33,648 nt of DNA from Betaproteobacteria bacterium (GTDB lineage: Bacteria; Pseudomonadota; Gammaproteobacteria; Burkholderiales; CAIKXV01): NCBI GenBank assembly GCA_947458835.1, contig CANHBC010000018.1:1-33648 (forward strand), read 5' to 3'. Within the stretch, counting starts at the first letter, position 1; every line of letters begins with the position of its first letter. The notes below the pieces were generated by a model. That model did not search any database and was not told where the DNA came from. It saw only the letters and a program-made list of their open reading frames with translations. Made by a program: the position numbers and the translations under genes. Shown here piece by piece: positions 20,740-31,730 of this stretch.

Positions 20740-21531
20740 TCAAGCAGCGGCCATGCCCGTGGCCGGCGCGTCGGCCCGCAGGTCGAGCAGGCTCCCCGAC
20801 GTGACCGTCGTGTCCGGGTCGAGCAGGTACAGGTAGCCGGTCGCGACTGCCTCGGGGGCCGGCAGGGTGGATGCATCCTCGGCCGGATGCGTCCGGTTGC
20901 GCTGCGGGCTCGACACCGGCCCGGGCAGCAGGGCGTTGATGCGCAGGTTGCCGAACACGCGCCACTCCTGTGCCTGCACTGCAACCAGCGACAGCAGCGC
21001 CTGCTTGGACAGAGCGAAGCTGCCCCAGAACATCGACGGCGACAGCGCGTGGGACTCGATGGTCATTACCACCGAGGCCGAAGGTGCGGCCTGCAGCAGC
21101 GGACGGCAGGCGCGGTTCAGTGCTGCGGCGGCCACCACGTTCACGCGCAGCATGGCCAGCCAGCGGTCGACCGTCTCGTCGTCGAGCGGGCGCAACTGGT
21201 CGAGGTGGACTGCGCAGTGCACCAGCCCGTCCAGACGGCCGAACTGCACGCCGATCGCAGCGGCCGCTGCCTGGAAATCGGCGTCGGTCGCCTTCGCAAG
21301 GTCGAGCGGCAGCAGGACCGGCTCCGGTCCGCCCGCGGCGACGATCTCGTCGTACACCGCGTCGAGCTTCTTCTGCCGTCGGCCGTGCAGCACGACCACG
21401 GCACCCTGGCGGGCGCAGGCGAGCGCCACCGCGCGGCCCAGTCCCTGGCCTGCGCCGGTGACCATCACCACCCGGTCGCGCAGGGCGTCCGCGGCGGGTG
21501 AATAGGTGGCAGGCAGTCGGCAGGCGTCCAT
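20740..21531 (-). CDS. YciK-like short-chain dehydrogenase/reductase lacking the catalytic Tyr
   Basis: 263-residue Rossmann-fold protein most like the YciK group of SDRs. The nucleotide-binding motif VTGAGQGLG is intact and the Asn in VNVVAA is kept. The catalytic YxxxK reads FALSK (Phe172, Lys176; the Phe codon is TTC). The Ser expected 13 residues before it is Glu, with Ser at -12. The NNAG motif has become HCAV. The cofactor may still bind, but ordinary SDR catalysis looks impaired, so this may be a pseudoenzyme or a divergent reductase. The ATG at 21531 was chosen because upstream codons are Arg/Pro-rich noise and YciK proteins begin with a short leader like this one. It is the last gene of the hpnC-hpnD-hpnE run, 64 bp after hpnE. 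Confidence 0.85.
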   Translation of the reverse strand: MDACRLPATYSPAADALRDRVVMVTGAGQGLGRAVALACARQGAVVVLHGRRQKKLDAVYDEIVAAGGPEPVLLPLDLAKATDADFQAAAAAIGVQFGRLDGLVHCAVHLDQLRPLDDETVDRWLAMLRVNVVAAAALNRACRPLLQAAPSASVVMTIESHALSPSMFWGSFALSKQALLSLVAVQAQEWRVFGNLRINALLPGPVSSPQRNRTHPAEDASTLPAPEAVATGYLYLLDPDTTVTSGSLLDLRADAPATGMAAA

Positions 21532-21595
21532 GGATCGAATTGTCCGGCAAGGGTTGGGGGGAGGGTACGGGGCGGCGATTATCGTCGCTCGCGCC

Positions 21596-22972
21596 TCACC
21601 CGGGGTGGATATGCGCGAGTACCGCGGTCGCGGCCTGCTGGCCGCTGCGCACCGCGCCCTCGAGGGTGGCCGGATAGTCGCCGGCGACATGGTCCCCGGC
21701 CAGCACCACGCCCGCTACCGCGGTCGTCATCGGAGGTCTGGGCAGGCCCGGCGTGCAGGCAAAGGTCGCGTGCCTTTCGTGGATGACCTTGGTCCACGAC
21801 GGCTCGGTCAGCCCGGGCAGCAGTCCGCGCAACTGTTCATGGACCGCGGCGGCCAGGTCGGCCGGCTCGAGCGTACGCCAGCCAGCCGAGGCGCTGATCA
21901 CCACCCCGAGCAGCCCCGGCTGCCCGGCCAGCGCGGCGCGGTCGAACACCCACTGGCCCGGTCCAGCGGCAAGCCCGGTCATCGGGTGCGCCAGAGCCGC
22001 CGGGCCGGGGTACTGCAGGTAGACGGAGGTGATCGGCTCGTGCCGCAGCGCGGCGGCGCTGTCGTGGACCGCCTGCAGTTCCGGCCAGCCGGCGGTGAGC
22101 TCGGCGAGTGCACGTGGCGGCAGCGCGAGCACGACGGCCGCGAACGGACCGGCCGGCGCAGCCCGTCCCTGTGCGAAGTGCAGCCGCCATCCCGGTGCGG
22201 CGGAGCGCCCGGCGCGCGGCGCAGGTCCGACCCGCTCGACCCGCTCGACCCGGTGTCCGCGGTGCACCGAGCCGCCCCTCGCCTCGACATGGGTGGCAGC
22301 GGGGTCGGGGAACAGTGCGCTCAGGTCGGTGGCTGGCAGCAGCAGGTCGCTCGCCTCGCGCGCCGCGCCAAGGCTGTCGCGCAGTACGCTGGCGAACACC
22401 TGCGCCGAGGCCTGTTGCACCGGTGTGTTCAGCGCCGCGATGCACAGCGGTGCCCACAGCGCCTCGACGATCGCCGGACGCTGGCGCTGTTGCGCGAGCA
22501 GGGCGCCCACGGTGAGATCGCCTGCCACCCGATAGCCGGACCGGCGCAGCGCCAGCATCAGCCGCAGCGCGTCCAGCCGCGCACCGACCTGCAGTCCGCT
22601 GGCCCCGACCAGCGCCGCGGCCAGGTGCAGCGGCGCCGGCAGCCGTGGCGCCCGCATCCGGATCCCGCCGTGCACCTGCCAGTCGAGCGGGCGGCGGTGC
22701 CAGCCGTCGTCAGGCCGCCCGCCGGCGGGACGTACCCGGCGACCGAGCGCGAGCAGCGACGAATAGGCGCCGATCCCGATGTGCAGGCCGTTGTCGAGCA
22801 CCAGTCCACGGTGCGTGATGCGTCGCGCCCTGCCACCCAGTTCCGGCGCCGCCTCGAACACCTGCACCGACAGCCCGGCATCGGCGAGTTCGACGGCAGC
22901 CGCCATTCCGGCATAGCCCCCGCCGACCACCGCCACGGCGGGGACGTTCAGCGGGCTCGCGCCGTCTTCCAT
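21596..22972 (-). CDS. hpnE: Hydroxysqualene dehydroxylase
   Basis: 458-residue FAD-dependent amine-oxidase-like protein catalysing the last step of the three-enzyme bacterial squalene route (hydroxysqualene to squalene). The N-terminal dinucleotide motif VVGGGYAGMAAA starts near residue 15, followed by FEAAPELGGRAR and the DNGLHIGIGAY segment typical of this family. A C-terminal VVLAGDHVAGDYPATLEGAVRSG-like FAD closure is present, split here by normal loop variation. The ATG overlaps the end of hpnD by 25 bp, showing tight coupling. It lies in the order hpnC-hpnD-hpnE-SDR. Squalene-hopene cyclase and other hopanoid genes are not in the window. Confidence 0.93.
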   Translation of the reverse strand: MEDGASPLNVPAVAVVGGGYAGMAAAVELADAGLSVQVFEAAPELGGRARRITHRGLVLDNGLHIGIGAYSSLLALGRRVRPAGGRPDDGWHRRPLDWQVHGGIRMRAPRLPAPLHLAAALVGASGLQVGARLDALRLMLALRRSGYRVAGDLTVGALLAQQRQRPAIVEALWAPLCIAALNTPVQQASAQVFASVLRDSLGAAREASDLLLPATDLSALFPDPAATHVEARGGSVHRGHRVERVERVGPAPRAGRSAAPGWRLHFAQGRAAPAGPFAAVVLALPPRALAELTAGWPELQAVHDSAAALRHEPITSVYLQYPGPAALAHPMTGLAAGPGQWVFDRAALAGQPGLLGVVISASAGWRTLEPADLAAAVHEQLRGLLPGLTEPSWTKVIHERHATFACTPGLPRPPMTTAVAGVVLAGDHVAGDYPATLEGAVRSGQQAATAVLAHIHPG

Positions 22973-23802
22973 GCGATCCAGAGCTTGCGCAGTGGCGTGA
23001 GCGAGGTCCGTTCGGTCAGCACGTTCGCACCGCCGCCGCGAATTTCGGCAAGCAGCGTACGGTAGATCGCCGCCATGATCAGCCCGGTGCGTTGCGCCCG
23101 CCGGTCCTCGGGCGGCAGCAGCGCGAGCGCCTCGGCGTAATGCTGGTCGGCACGGTCGATCTGGAACGCGATCAGTTCCCTCACCGTGGGGCCGTCGCGG
23201 CGCTGGATCAGGTCGTCCTCGGCGACGCCGAAGCGTGCGAGTTCGTCAAGCGGCAGGTAGATCCGGTTGCGCCGGGCATCCTCGGCGACGTCGCGCACGA
23301 TGTTCGTGAGTTGCAGCGCGATGCCCAGCCTGTCTGCGTACTCGAGCGTGGCCGGGTTCGAATAGCCGAAGATCCGTGCCGACAGCAGGCCGACTGCGCC
23401 GGCCACGCGATGGCAGTACAGCCGCAGGTCCGGGAACGCGTCGTAGCGGTTGTAGTCGAGGTCCATCTGCATGCCGTCGATGATCTCGTCGAACGGCTCG
23501 CGCGGCAGCCCGTGGGCCGCGATCGCCGGCACCAGCGCCCGGGTGACCGGATGCGGCGCTTCGCCACCGCTGGCCGCGGCGGCCTCGCCGTAGGCGAGCG
23601 CGACCTGGTGGCGCCACCAGTCGAGCTTGAGCCGCGCGACGCGGTCCTCGCTCACTTCGTCGACGACATCATCGACCTCGCGGCAGAACGCATAGAGCGC
23701 GGTGATCGAACGTCGCTGATCCGCCGGCAGGAACAGGAAGCTGTAGTAGAAGCTCGAGCCGCTCGCGGCAGTGCGCTGCTGGCAGTACTCGTCCGGGGTC
23801 AT
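22948..23802 (-). CDS. hpnD: Presqualene diphosphate synthase
   Basis: 284-residue trans-isoprenyl diphosphate synthase of the squalene/phytoene synthase family, condensing two farnesyl diphosphates into presqualene diphosphate. Both Asp-rich metal sites are visible: REVDDVVDE (Asp44, Asp45, Asp48) and RDVAEDARRNRIYLP (Asp171, Asp175). MDLDYNRYDAF, typical of HpnD, lies between them. The ATG at 23802 overlaps the hpnC stop by 4 bp (ATGA), the classic coupling arrangement. The frame is open upstream through hpnC, but that part is an out-of-frame Arg/Ala-rich shadow. Reading the HpnD and HpnC sites together, this copy keeps the regular DxxxD pattern expected for the first step of the route. Confidence 0.93.
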   Translation of the reverse strand: MTPDEYCQQRTAASGSSFYYSFLFLPADQRRSITALYAFCREVDDVVDEVSEDRVARLKLDWWRHQVALAYGEAAAASGGEAPHPVTRALVPAIAAHGLPREPFDEIIDGMQMDLDYNRYDAFPDLRLYCHRVAGAVGLLSARIFGYSNPATLEYADRLGIALQLTNIVRDVAEDARRNRIYLPLDELARFGVAEDDLIQRRDGPTVRELIAFQIDRADQHYAEALALLPPEDRRAQRTGLIMAAIYRTLLAEIRGGGANVLTERTSLTPLRKLWIAWKTARAR

Positions 23803-24659
23803 CGGGTCGCTCCCGGCGTTACGGCCGCACCGGCGTGTACGCCGGCCGCCGGGAACCACAGCGCGCGGCTGGCGACCGCCAGCCAGTCGATCGGGCCGAG
23901 TACCGGGCGCCGGTTGAACACGTCCCCGCGCGCCCGTTGCAGGCGGTGCACGATGCGCAGCCCGCCGCTGACGATCAGACGCAGTTCGATCCCGACCCGC
24001 CCTGGCAGCGCACGCGCGAGCGGGGCACCGGATTCGAGCATCGCGCCGGCCCGGGCGACCTGGGCGGCCATGAATGCGCGCCAGCGATCGTCCACCCGGG
24101 CGCCGGCGATCCACGTTTCGTCGAGCCCGGCGGCGGCCAGTTCGTCCTGCGCCAGGTACACGCGCCCCTTGCCCCAGTCGATGGCGACGTCCTGCAGGAA
24201 GTTGATCAGTTGCAGCGCGGTGCAGATCGAGTCCGACCAGGCCGGCATCGGCGGGCGAGTGCGCCCGAACAGGTGCAGCAGCAGCCGCCCGACCGGGTTG
24301 GCCGACCGGCGGGCATAGTCGAGCACCTCGGCGAAATCGGCATAGCGCGTCTTGACGACATCCTGAGCGAAGGCATCGAGCAGGTCGCGCAGCAGTTCCA
24401 CCGGCAGCTGGTGCTCGACGACCACCTGTCCCAGGTCGCGGAACAGTGCGGACTCGGGCGCGAGCCCCGACTCCATCCGGTCGAGTGCCGCGCGGTAGGC
24501 GTCGAGCGCGCGCAGGCGCTCGCTCGGCGCGGCGTCGCCCTCGTCGGCGAGGTCGTCGGCCGACCGGGCGAAGGCATAGATGACCTCGACCGGTCGGCGC
24601 AGCCGGGCGGGCATCACCCAGGAGGCCACCGGGAAGTTCTCGTAATGGTCGACGGGCAT
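23799..24659 (-). CDS. hpnC: Hydroxysqualene synthase
   Basis: 286-residue paralogue of HpnD that converts presqualene diphosphate to hydroxysqualene. Metal-binding motifs are RSADDLADE (Asp35, Asp36, Asp39) and LQDVAIDWGKGRVYL (Asp157, Asp161). The N-terminal DHYENFPVASW leader is characteristic of HpnC. It is the first gene of the operon hpnC-hpnD-hpnE-SDR. The upstream 217 bp to the tRNA-Leu gene on the other strand must hold its promoter, but I cannot point to convincing -35/-10 boxes on the minus strand there. Confidence 0.92.
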   Translation of the reverse strand: MPVDHYENFPVASWVMPARLRRPVEVIYAFARSADDLADEGDAAPSERLRALDAYRAALDRMESGLAPESALFRDLGQVVVEHQLPVELLRDLLDAFAQDVVKTRYADFAEVLDYARRSANPVGRLLLHLFGRTRPPMPAWSDSICTALQLINFLQDVAIDWGKGRVYLAQDELAAAGLDETWIAGARVDDRWRAFMAAQVARAGAMLESGAPLARALPGRVGIELRLIVSGGLRIVHRLQRARGDVFNRRPVLGPIDWLAVASRALWFPAAGVHAGAAVTPGATR

Positions 24660-24843
24660 CGGGCGGATCGGCGCAGCTCGGCGCGCGGGGGGAGGCGTTC
24701 GGGAGGCGGGACAAGCAGTGGGACGGGGCGGCCGACGATACCAGCGACGCAGCCCGGCGGGGTGCCGGGGATCCGTGGAAGGGTGGACTGGGGCAGAAAC
24801 ACGGGCCGCGCTGAATCGGCTCGGCTACAGTCCGCCCCCCGGT

Positions 24844-24875
24844 AGTTTAAACTCGACCGGTTTGCGGCATGCCGC
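24844..24875. other. Two short perfect palindromes upstream of tRNA-Leu
   Basis: AGTTTAAACT at 24844-24853 and GCGGCATGCCGC at 24864-24875 are both perfect inverted repeats, 10 bp apart, ending one base before the tRNA gene. The first is an AT-rich patch in GC-rich sequence and overlaps the place where a tRNA promoter -10 would be expected. They may be operator or promoter elements, or chance; no function is claimed. Confidence 0.3.
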
Positions 24876-24876
24876 G

Positions 24877-24961
24877 GCGAAAGTGGCGGAATTGGTAGAC
24901 GCACTGGATTTAGGTTCCAGCGCCGAAAGGCGTGAGAGTTCGAGTCTCTCCTTTCGCACCA
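24877..24961 (+). tRNA. tRNA-Leu (anticodon UAG)
   Basis: An 85-nt class II tRNA. The acceptor 5' strand GCGAAAG pairs with CTTTCGC. The anticodon stem CTGGA/TCCAG encloses loop TTTAGGT, with anticodon TAG at 24911-24913, reading CUN leucine codons. A long variable arm (CGCCGAAAGGCGT) and T loop TTCGAGT are present. The terminal CCA is encoded. Trigger factor starts 114 bp downstream with no obvious U-run terminator between. Confidence 0.97.
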
Positions 24962-25075
24962 CGGCCGCGCCTCCGAAGCGCCACGCGCCACTGCGTGGAA
25001 TCGTGATACCCCTCATCCCTGCGCCGGTCCGGCAGCGGGCCTGCATCGTTCCCTCCTCCTGTCGTCACCCAGCCC

Positions 25076-26389
25076 ATGAACGTATCCGTTGAGAACCTGA
25101 GCACCCTCGAGCGCCGCGTGAACGTGTCGCTGCCGATCACCCAGATCGATTCCGAAGTCGATCAGCGGCTCAAGAAACTGGCCCGCACGGTCAAGCTGCA
25201 CGGCTTCCGCCCGGGCAAGGTGCCGTTCCGGCTGGTCGCCCAGCAGTACGGTCCGCAGGTCCGCCAGGAGGTGGTCGGCGACACCGTGCAGAAGAGCTTC
25301 GGCGACGCCGTGCGCGAGCGCAACCTGCGCGTGGCGGGCATGCCGAAGTTCGAAGCCGCCGGCGAGGCGGGCGACGTGGCCGAGTTTGCCTACACGGCCA
25401 CCTTCGAGGTGTATCCCGACCTCGAACTGGGCGAACTCGGGCAGTCGACGATCGAGCGGCCGGTGGTCGAGGTCGGCGCGGCGGACATCGACCGCACGCT
25501 CGACATCCTGCGCAACCAGCGCGCCACCTACGAGAAGGTCGACCGCGCGGTCGAGGCGACCGACGAGTTGCTGGTCGACTTTGCCGGCACCATCGACGGT
25601 GTGGCATTCGACGGTGGCACCGCCCAGGACGCACGATTCGTGCTCGGGCGCAAGCGGCTGCTGCCCGAGTTCGAGGCGGCGCTGGTTGGCATGAAGGTCG
25701 GCGAGACGAAGACCTTCCCGGTCAGCTTCCCGGCCGATTACGCGGGCCGCGAAGTCGCCGGCAAGACGGCGAGCTTCGAGGTGACCGTGAAGGAAGTCGC
25801 CGCGCCCGTGGTACCGGCGCTGGACGCCGAGTTCGCCCGGATGATGGGCGTGGCCGACGGCGACGTCGAGCGCATGCGTACCGAGATCGAGTCCAACGTC
25901 CGCAAGGAAGCCGACCGCCGGATCAAGGCCCGGATCAAGGAAAAGGTGGTCGAGGCTCTGATCGCGTCCACGCCGGTCGAGGTGCCCAAGGCACTGGTTG
26001 CCGAGGAGGTGGAGCGGCTCAAGGACATGGCGCGCCGCGACATGGAAGCGCGCGGCATGCCGGTGGGCAATGCGCCGCTGCCGGACGACCTGTTCGCGGC
26101 CCAGGCCGGCCGCCGCGTGACCCTCGGACTGATCTTCGCCGAGGCGGTCAAGAAGCATGGCCTGCATGCCAAGCCCGCGCAGGTGAAGGCCGAGATCCAG
26201 GCGCTGGCCGACAGCTACGAGAGGCCCGAGGAAGTGGTGAAGTGGTACTATGGTTCGGCCCAGCGGCTGTCGGAAATCGAGGCCATGGTGGTCGAGTCGA
26301 ACGTGGTCGATTGGGCGCTCGGCGCCGCGAACGTGGTCGACACGCCGGTCGCCTTCGATGAACTGATGGGCACCGAATCGGCAGCCTAG
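25076..26389 (+). CDS. tig: Trigger factor (ribosome-associated chaperone and prolyl isomerase)
   Basis: 437-residue trigger factor. The ribosome-binding N-terminal domain contains the tail-docking signature GFRPGKVP near residues 43-50. A FKBP-like prolyl isomerase domain spans about 155-240 ([17 protein letters not shown], then [15 protein letters not shown]). The helical C-terminal substrate cradle fills the rest. Length is typical. It begins the tig-clpP-clpX-lon series that is conserved across proteobacteria. No recognisable Shine-Dalgarno precedes the ATG: the upstream sequence is pyrimidine-rich, which is odd for such a highly expressed gene. clpP starts 140 bp downstream. Confidence 0.96.
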   Translation: MNVSVENLSTLERRVNVSLPITQIDSEVDQRLKKLARTVKLHGFRPGKVPFRLVAQQYGPQVRQEVVGDTVQKSFGDAVRERNLRVAGMPKFEAAGEAGDVAEFAYTATFEVYPDLELGELGQSTIERPVVEVGAADIDRTLDILRNQRATYEKVDRAVEATDELLVDFAGTIDGVAFDGGTAQDARFVLGRKRLLPEFEAALVGMKVGETKTFPVSFPADYAGREVAGKTASFEVTVKEVAAPVVPALDAEFARMMGVADGDVERMRTEIESNVRKEADRRIKARIKEKVVEALIASTPVEVPKALVAEEVERLKDMARRDMEARGMPVGNAPLPDDLFAAQAGRRVTLGLIFAEAVKKHGLHAKPAQVKAEIQALADSYERPEEVVKWYYGSAQRLSEIEAMVVESNVVDWALGAANVVDTPVAFDELMGTESAA

Positions 26390-26529
26390 CCGCCGTCCCC
26401 GTCAGTCGCGGGAGCGGGCGGCGGTCTCAACTGCCGCCTCGTGATTCGCAAGTGCCTGCGGGCCGGGCGGCCGGCAGGCGAGGGGCAGGTCCAGCCTGGC
26501 CTGCCAAGAACTGGAGAGTCGGGTCTCAG

Positions 26530-27195
<666 letters not shown>

Positions 27196-27322
27196 ATGGG
27201 CACCAGCCGGGACCGGCGGGCGACCCGGCTACCGGCGCGTATCGACGAATGACACTTCGGACGGCAGGCAACTTCCCATCGCGGGCCTGCCGCAAGGTCA
27301 CAGGACACGGGCACAGGACACC

Positions 27323-28594
<1,272 letters not shown>

Positions 28595-28627
28595 ACTGGT
28601 CTGCAGGCGTGTCGACGACCGTCCCGG

Positions 28628-28655
28628 ATGCCGGCGCAAGCCGGCATTTCCTTTC
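28628..28655 (+). terminator. Rho-independent terminator after clpX
   Basis: Perfect 8-bp stem ATGCCGGC (28628-28635) / GCCGGCAT (28640-28647) with GCAA tetraloop, followed by the T-rich run TTTCCTTTC. It separates clpX from lon. Confidence 0.75.
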
Positions 28656-28813
28656 ATGCCCGCGCATCTGCAGAGGCGGCTCGCACGCACGCAGTCGCGC
28701 GACCTTGTAGCATGTGGGGGTGACGGCTGGCGGATGGGCCTCCACCAGCCCGCCTTGAACCCGCGCCGCCTCGGCCCCAACTACGTCCCAGAGACCCTTT
28801 CCCAAGGACGCAC

Positions 28814-31330
28814 ATGTCGCCCAATCAGAATCCCGATCCCGCCGCTGCATCGCCCGCGGTAGCGCTTCCGCTGCTGCCGCTGCGCGACGTCGTGGTTTTT
28901 CCGCACATGGTGATCCCGCTGTTCGTGGGGCGTCCGAAGTCGATCAAGGCGCTCGAAGCCGCGATGGAATCGGGCAAGAGCATCCTGCTTGCCGCCCAGC
29001 GCATCGCCTCCAAGGATGACCCGGGCGCCGAAGACCTGTACTCGGTCGGCAGCATCGCGAACATCCTGCAGATGCTGAAGCTGCCCGACGGCACGGTGAA
29101 GGTGCTGGTCGAGGGTAACCAGCGCGCCAACCTGTCAGACGTCCAGGAGGGGGCGGGCTTTCTCACCGCCGTCGCCGACCCGGTTCCGCCGGCCGAAGGC
29201 CCCGAGGCCACGGAAGTCGAGGCGATGCGGCGCACGATGGTCACCCAGTTCGACCAGTACGTGAAGCTCAACAAGAAGATCCCTCCCGAGATCCTGACCT
29301 CGATCGCCGGCATCGACGAGGCGGGCCGGCTTGCCGACACCATCGCAGCCCACCTGCCGCTCAAGCTCGAGCAGAAGCAGGAAGTGCTCGAGATGTTCGA
29401 CGTCAAGAAGCGGCTCGAGCACCTGATGACCCAGGTCGAGACCGAACTCGACATCCTCCAGGTCGAGAAGCGCATCCGCGGCCGCGTGAAGCGGCAGATG
29501 GAGAAGAGCCAGCGCGAGTACTACCTCAACGAGCAGGTCAAGGCCATCCAGAAGGAACTCGGCGACATGGAAGAGGGCGCCGACCTCGACGAGATGGACA
29601 AGCGCATCAAGCGCTCGGGCATGTCCAAGGAAGCGCGCAAGAAGGCCGAAGGCGAGCTGAAGAAGCTCAAGCTGATGTCGCCGATGTCGGCCGAGGCCAC
29701 CGTCGTGCGCAACTACATCGAGACCCTGGTCAACCTGCCCTGGAAGAAGAAGAGCAAGATCAGCAAGGACCTCAACGCTGCCGAGGAAGTGCTCGACGCC
29801 GACCACTACGGCCTCGAGAAGGTCAAGGAACGTATTCTCGAGTACCTGGCGGTGCAGCAGCGCGTGGACAAGGTCAAGGCGCCGATCCTCTGCCTGGTGG
29901 GGCCGCCCGGCGTGGGGAAGACCTCGCTCGGCCAGTCGATCGCCCGGGCCACGAATCGCAAGTTCGTGCGCATGTCCCTGGGCGGAGTCCGCGACGAGTC
30001 CGAGATCCGCGGGCACCGGCGTACCTACATCGGGTCGATGCCCGGCAAGATCCTGCAGAACATGACCAAGGTCGGCGTACGCAATCCGCTGCTGCTGCTC
30101 GACGAGGTCGACAAGATGGGCATGGACTTCCGCGGCGATCCGTCATCGGCGCTGCTGGAGGTGCTCGACCCCGAGCAGAACAACACGTTCGCCGACCACT
30201 ACATCGAGGTCGACTACGACCTCTCGGACGTGATGTTCGTGGCCACCGCCAACTCCCTGAACATCCCGGCGCCGCTGCTCGACCGGATGGAGGTGATCCG
30301 GCTGGCCGGCTACACCGAGGACGAGAAGGTCAACATCGCCACGCGCTACCTGGTGCCCAAGCAGATGAAGAACCACGGGCTCAAGGATGACGAGCTGGTG
30401 GTCGCCGAGAGCGCGCTGCGCGACATCATGCGCCACTACACCCGCGAGGCGGGCGTGCGCTCGCTCGAGCGGGAGATCTCGAAGATCTGTCGCAAGGTGG
30501 TGAAAGCGATCGTCCAGAAGGATTCCGCGGCGAAGTCCGCCAAGGGCAAGGCGGCCGACGCGAAGGCCAGCGAGGCCGGTGCAAAGGATGTGACGCAGCG
30601 CCGCGTTACCGTCACGGCTCGCAACCTGGCGAACTACCTGGGCGTACGCAAGTACACCTACGGCATCGCCGAAAAGCACAATCAGGTCGGCCAGGTCACC
30701 GGGCTCGCGTGGACCGAGGTCGGTGGGGAGCTGCTGACTATCGAGGCGGTAGTCTTGCCGGGCAAGGGCAAGATGACGACCACCGGCAAGCTCGGAGACG
30801 TGATGCAGGAGTCGATCCAGGCGGCGCTGTCGGTGGTGCGCGGGCGTGCCCGCAAGCTCGGGCTGACCGACGACTTCTACCAGAAGAACGACATCCACAT
30901 CCACCTGCCCGAGGGCGCGACGCCGAAGGACGGTCCGAGCGCAGGCATCGGCATCTGCACCGCGATGGTCTCCGTGCTGTCGGGCGTGCCGGTGCGCGCG
31001 GATGTCGCGATGACTGGCGAAATCACGCTGCGTGGCGAAGTGCTGCCGATCGGCGGGCTCAAGGAGAAGCTGCTTGCCGCGCTGCGCGGCGGCATCAAGA
31101 TCGTGCTCATCCCGACCGAGAACGTGAAGGACCTCGCCGATATCCCCGAGACGATCAAGTCGAAGCTGGACATCCGCCCGGTGAAGTGGATCGACGAAGT
31201 GCTGGAGCTCGCGCTCGAGCGTGCTCCCGATCCGTTGCCTGAACCGGCCGCTGAGCCGGCTGCAGCCGCGGCGGTGGCGCTTCCTGCAGCGGTCGACGAG
31301 GCGGCGACGACGCCAGGGCTCAAGCACTGA
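28814..31330 (+). CDS. lon: Lon protease (ATP-dependent, LonA type)
   Basis: 838-residue LonA. The N-terminal LON substrate-recognition domain ([14 protein letters not shown]) is followed by a coiled-coil region, then the AAA+ module with Walker [10 protein letters not shown] (Lys369). The C-terminal protease domain has the Ser-Lys dyad Ser709 in PKDGPSAG and Lys752 in [10 protein letters not shown]. Between the ATPase and protease domains (about residues 572-596) there is a Lys/Ala/Ser-rich, low-complexity insertion, and the last 30 residues are a Pro/Ala-rich tail; both are outside the conserved fold. The ATG has AAGGA 6 bases upstream. I see no clear sigma-32 promoter in the 219 bp before the gene, though a heat-shock promoter is usual for lon. 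Confidence 0.96.
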   Translation: MSPNQNPDPAAASPAVALPLLPLRDVVVFPHMVIPLFVGRPKSIKALEAAMESGKSILLAAQRIASKDDPGAEDLYSVGSIANILQMLKLPDGTVKVLVEGNQRANLSDVQEGAGFLTAVADPVPPAEGPEATEVEAMRRTMVTQFDQYVKLNKKIPPEILTSIAGIDEAGRLADTIAAHLPLKLEQKQEVLEMFDVKKRLEHLMTQVETELDILQVEKRIRGRVKRQMEKSQREYYLNEQVKAIQKELGDMEEGADLDEMDKRIKRSGMSKEARKKAEGELKKLKLMSPMSAEATVVRNYIETLVNLPWKKKSKISKDLNAAEEVLDADHYGLEKVKERILEYLAVQQRVDKVKAPILCLVGPPGVGKTSLGQSIARATNRKFVRMSLGGVRDESEIRGHRRTYIGSMPGKILQNMTKVGVRNPLLLLDEVDKMGMDFRGDPSSALLEVLDPEQNNTFADHYIEVDYDLSDVMFVATANSLNIPAPLLDRMEVIRLAGYTEDEKVNIATRYLVPKQMKNHGLKDDELVVAESALRDIMRHYTREAGVRSLEREISKICRKVVKAIVQKDSAAKSAKGKAADAKASEAGAKDVTQRRVTVTARNLANYLGVRKYTYGIAEKHNQVGQVTGLAWTEVGGELLTIEAVVLPGKGKMTTTGKLGDVMQESIQAALSVVRGRARKLGLTDDFYQKNDIHIHLPEGATPKDGPSAGIGICTAMVSVLSGVPVRADVAMTGEITLRGEVLPIGGLKEKLLAALRGGIKIVLIPTENVKDLADIPETIKSKLDIRPVKWIDEVLELALERAPDPLPEPAAEPAAAAAVALPAAVDEAATTPGLKH

Positions 31331-31443
31331 CACATTCGCTTCGCGTGCATGGCTGGACCACCGGGTCGGTCATGCATGCGGGCGATGCCAGCGCAGGCGT
31401 CGCATGAGGGGCAGGCGAAGCGGTTCGGTCGGAGCGGGGCAGC
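31331..31443. other. First part of the 400-bp lon-hupB intergenic region: nothing assignable
   Basis: No open frame with coding character on either strand, and no stem followed by a T-run that would serve as a lon terminator. Only weak inverted repeats (GCATG/CATGC at about 31347-31376) are seen. The remaining 290 bases to hupB hold the promoter and structured leader listed separately. Confidence 0.5.
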
Positions 31444-31473
31444 TTGACACTCCCCGGTGAGCGCCGCTATAAA
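31444..31473 (+). promoter_or_regulatory. Strong sigma-70 promoter upstream of hupB
   Basis: TTGACA (31444-31449) is a perfect -35 box, and TATAAA (31468-31473) is a 5-of-6 -10 box with an 18-bp spacer. The predicted start is near 31480, giving a leader of about 250 nt to the hupB GTG, or a separate small RNA. Confidence 0.7.
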
Positions 31474-31490
31474 GCGTGTCTGGTTTTTGA

Positions 31491-31653
31491 TCGCTGTGCA
31501 GTAGCCTTTGAGATTCCATGCACGTTGACGGAGCTGTAAAGCCCGGGTCGGGATCTAGGGGAGTGGGCTGCACGGCGAACGTGGGTTGCACATCGAAGGC
31601 GCGACCCCGTCACGGAACACGGTGACGTCTGGTCGCTGCCTGGCTGTGCACCC
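31491..31653 (+). ncRNA. Structured leader or small RNA upstream of hupB (unassigned)
   Basis: Two extended hairpins follow the promoter directly. Hairpin 1 is closed by TCGCTGTGCAG (31491-31501) pairing with CTGCACGGCGA (31568-31578), 11 bp with one G-U. Inside it AGATTCC (31511-31517) pairs with GGGATCT (31550-31556). Hairpin 2 (31583-31653) stacks GGGT-GCACA/TGTGCACCC with one bulged T, GGC/GCC, GCGACC/GGTCGC and CGTCAC/GTGACG around an 8-nt loop, about 24 bp in all. A third small hairpin GGTGTC-GAA-GACACC follows at 31666-31680. No protein frame fits. It does not match 6S, SRP or tmRNA sequence that I can recall. It could be a regulatory leader of hupB or an independent RNA. Confidence 0.4.
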
Positions 31654-31730
31654 GTCCGCCCGGCAGGTGTCGAAGACACCGGTATAACAACGACTTTCTT
31701 CCGGATTCGTACAAGAGCAAGGGGACCCTG

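Noticed and set aside
22228-22255. Short tandem repeat (GACCCGCTC-like units) inside hpnE
   Set aside because: Only two to three 9-bp units coding Arg-Val-Glu repeats in frame; trivial internal duplication with no further support.
28656-28813. Sigma-32 heat-shock promoter upstream of lon
   Set aside because: Expected from the family, but no CTTGAA / CCCCAT-like pair with proper spacing could be found.
31480-31700. Identification of the hupB leader as 6S RNA, SRP RNA or tmRNA
   Set aside because: The pairing is asymmetric rather than one rod with a central bubble, the SRP GGAAG-type tetraloop region is absent, and there is no tRNA-like end. Left as unassigned.
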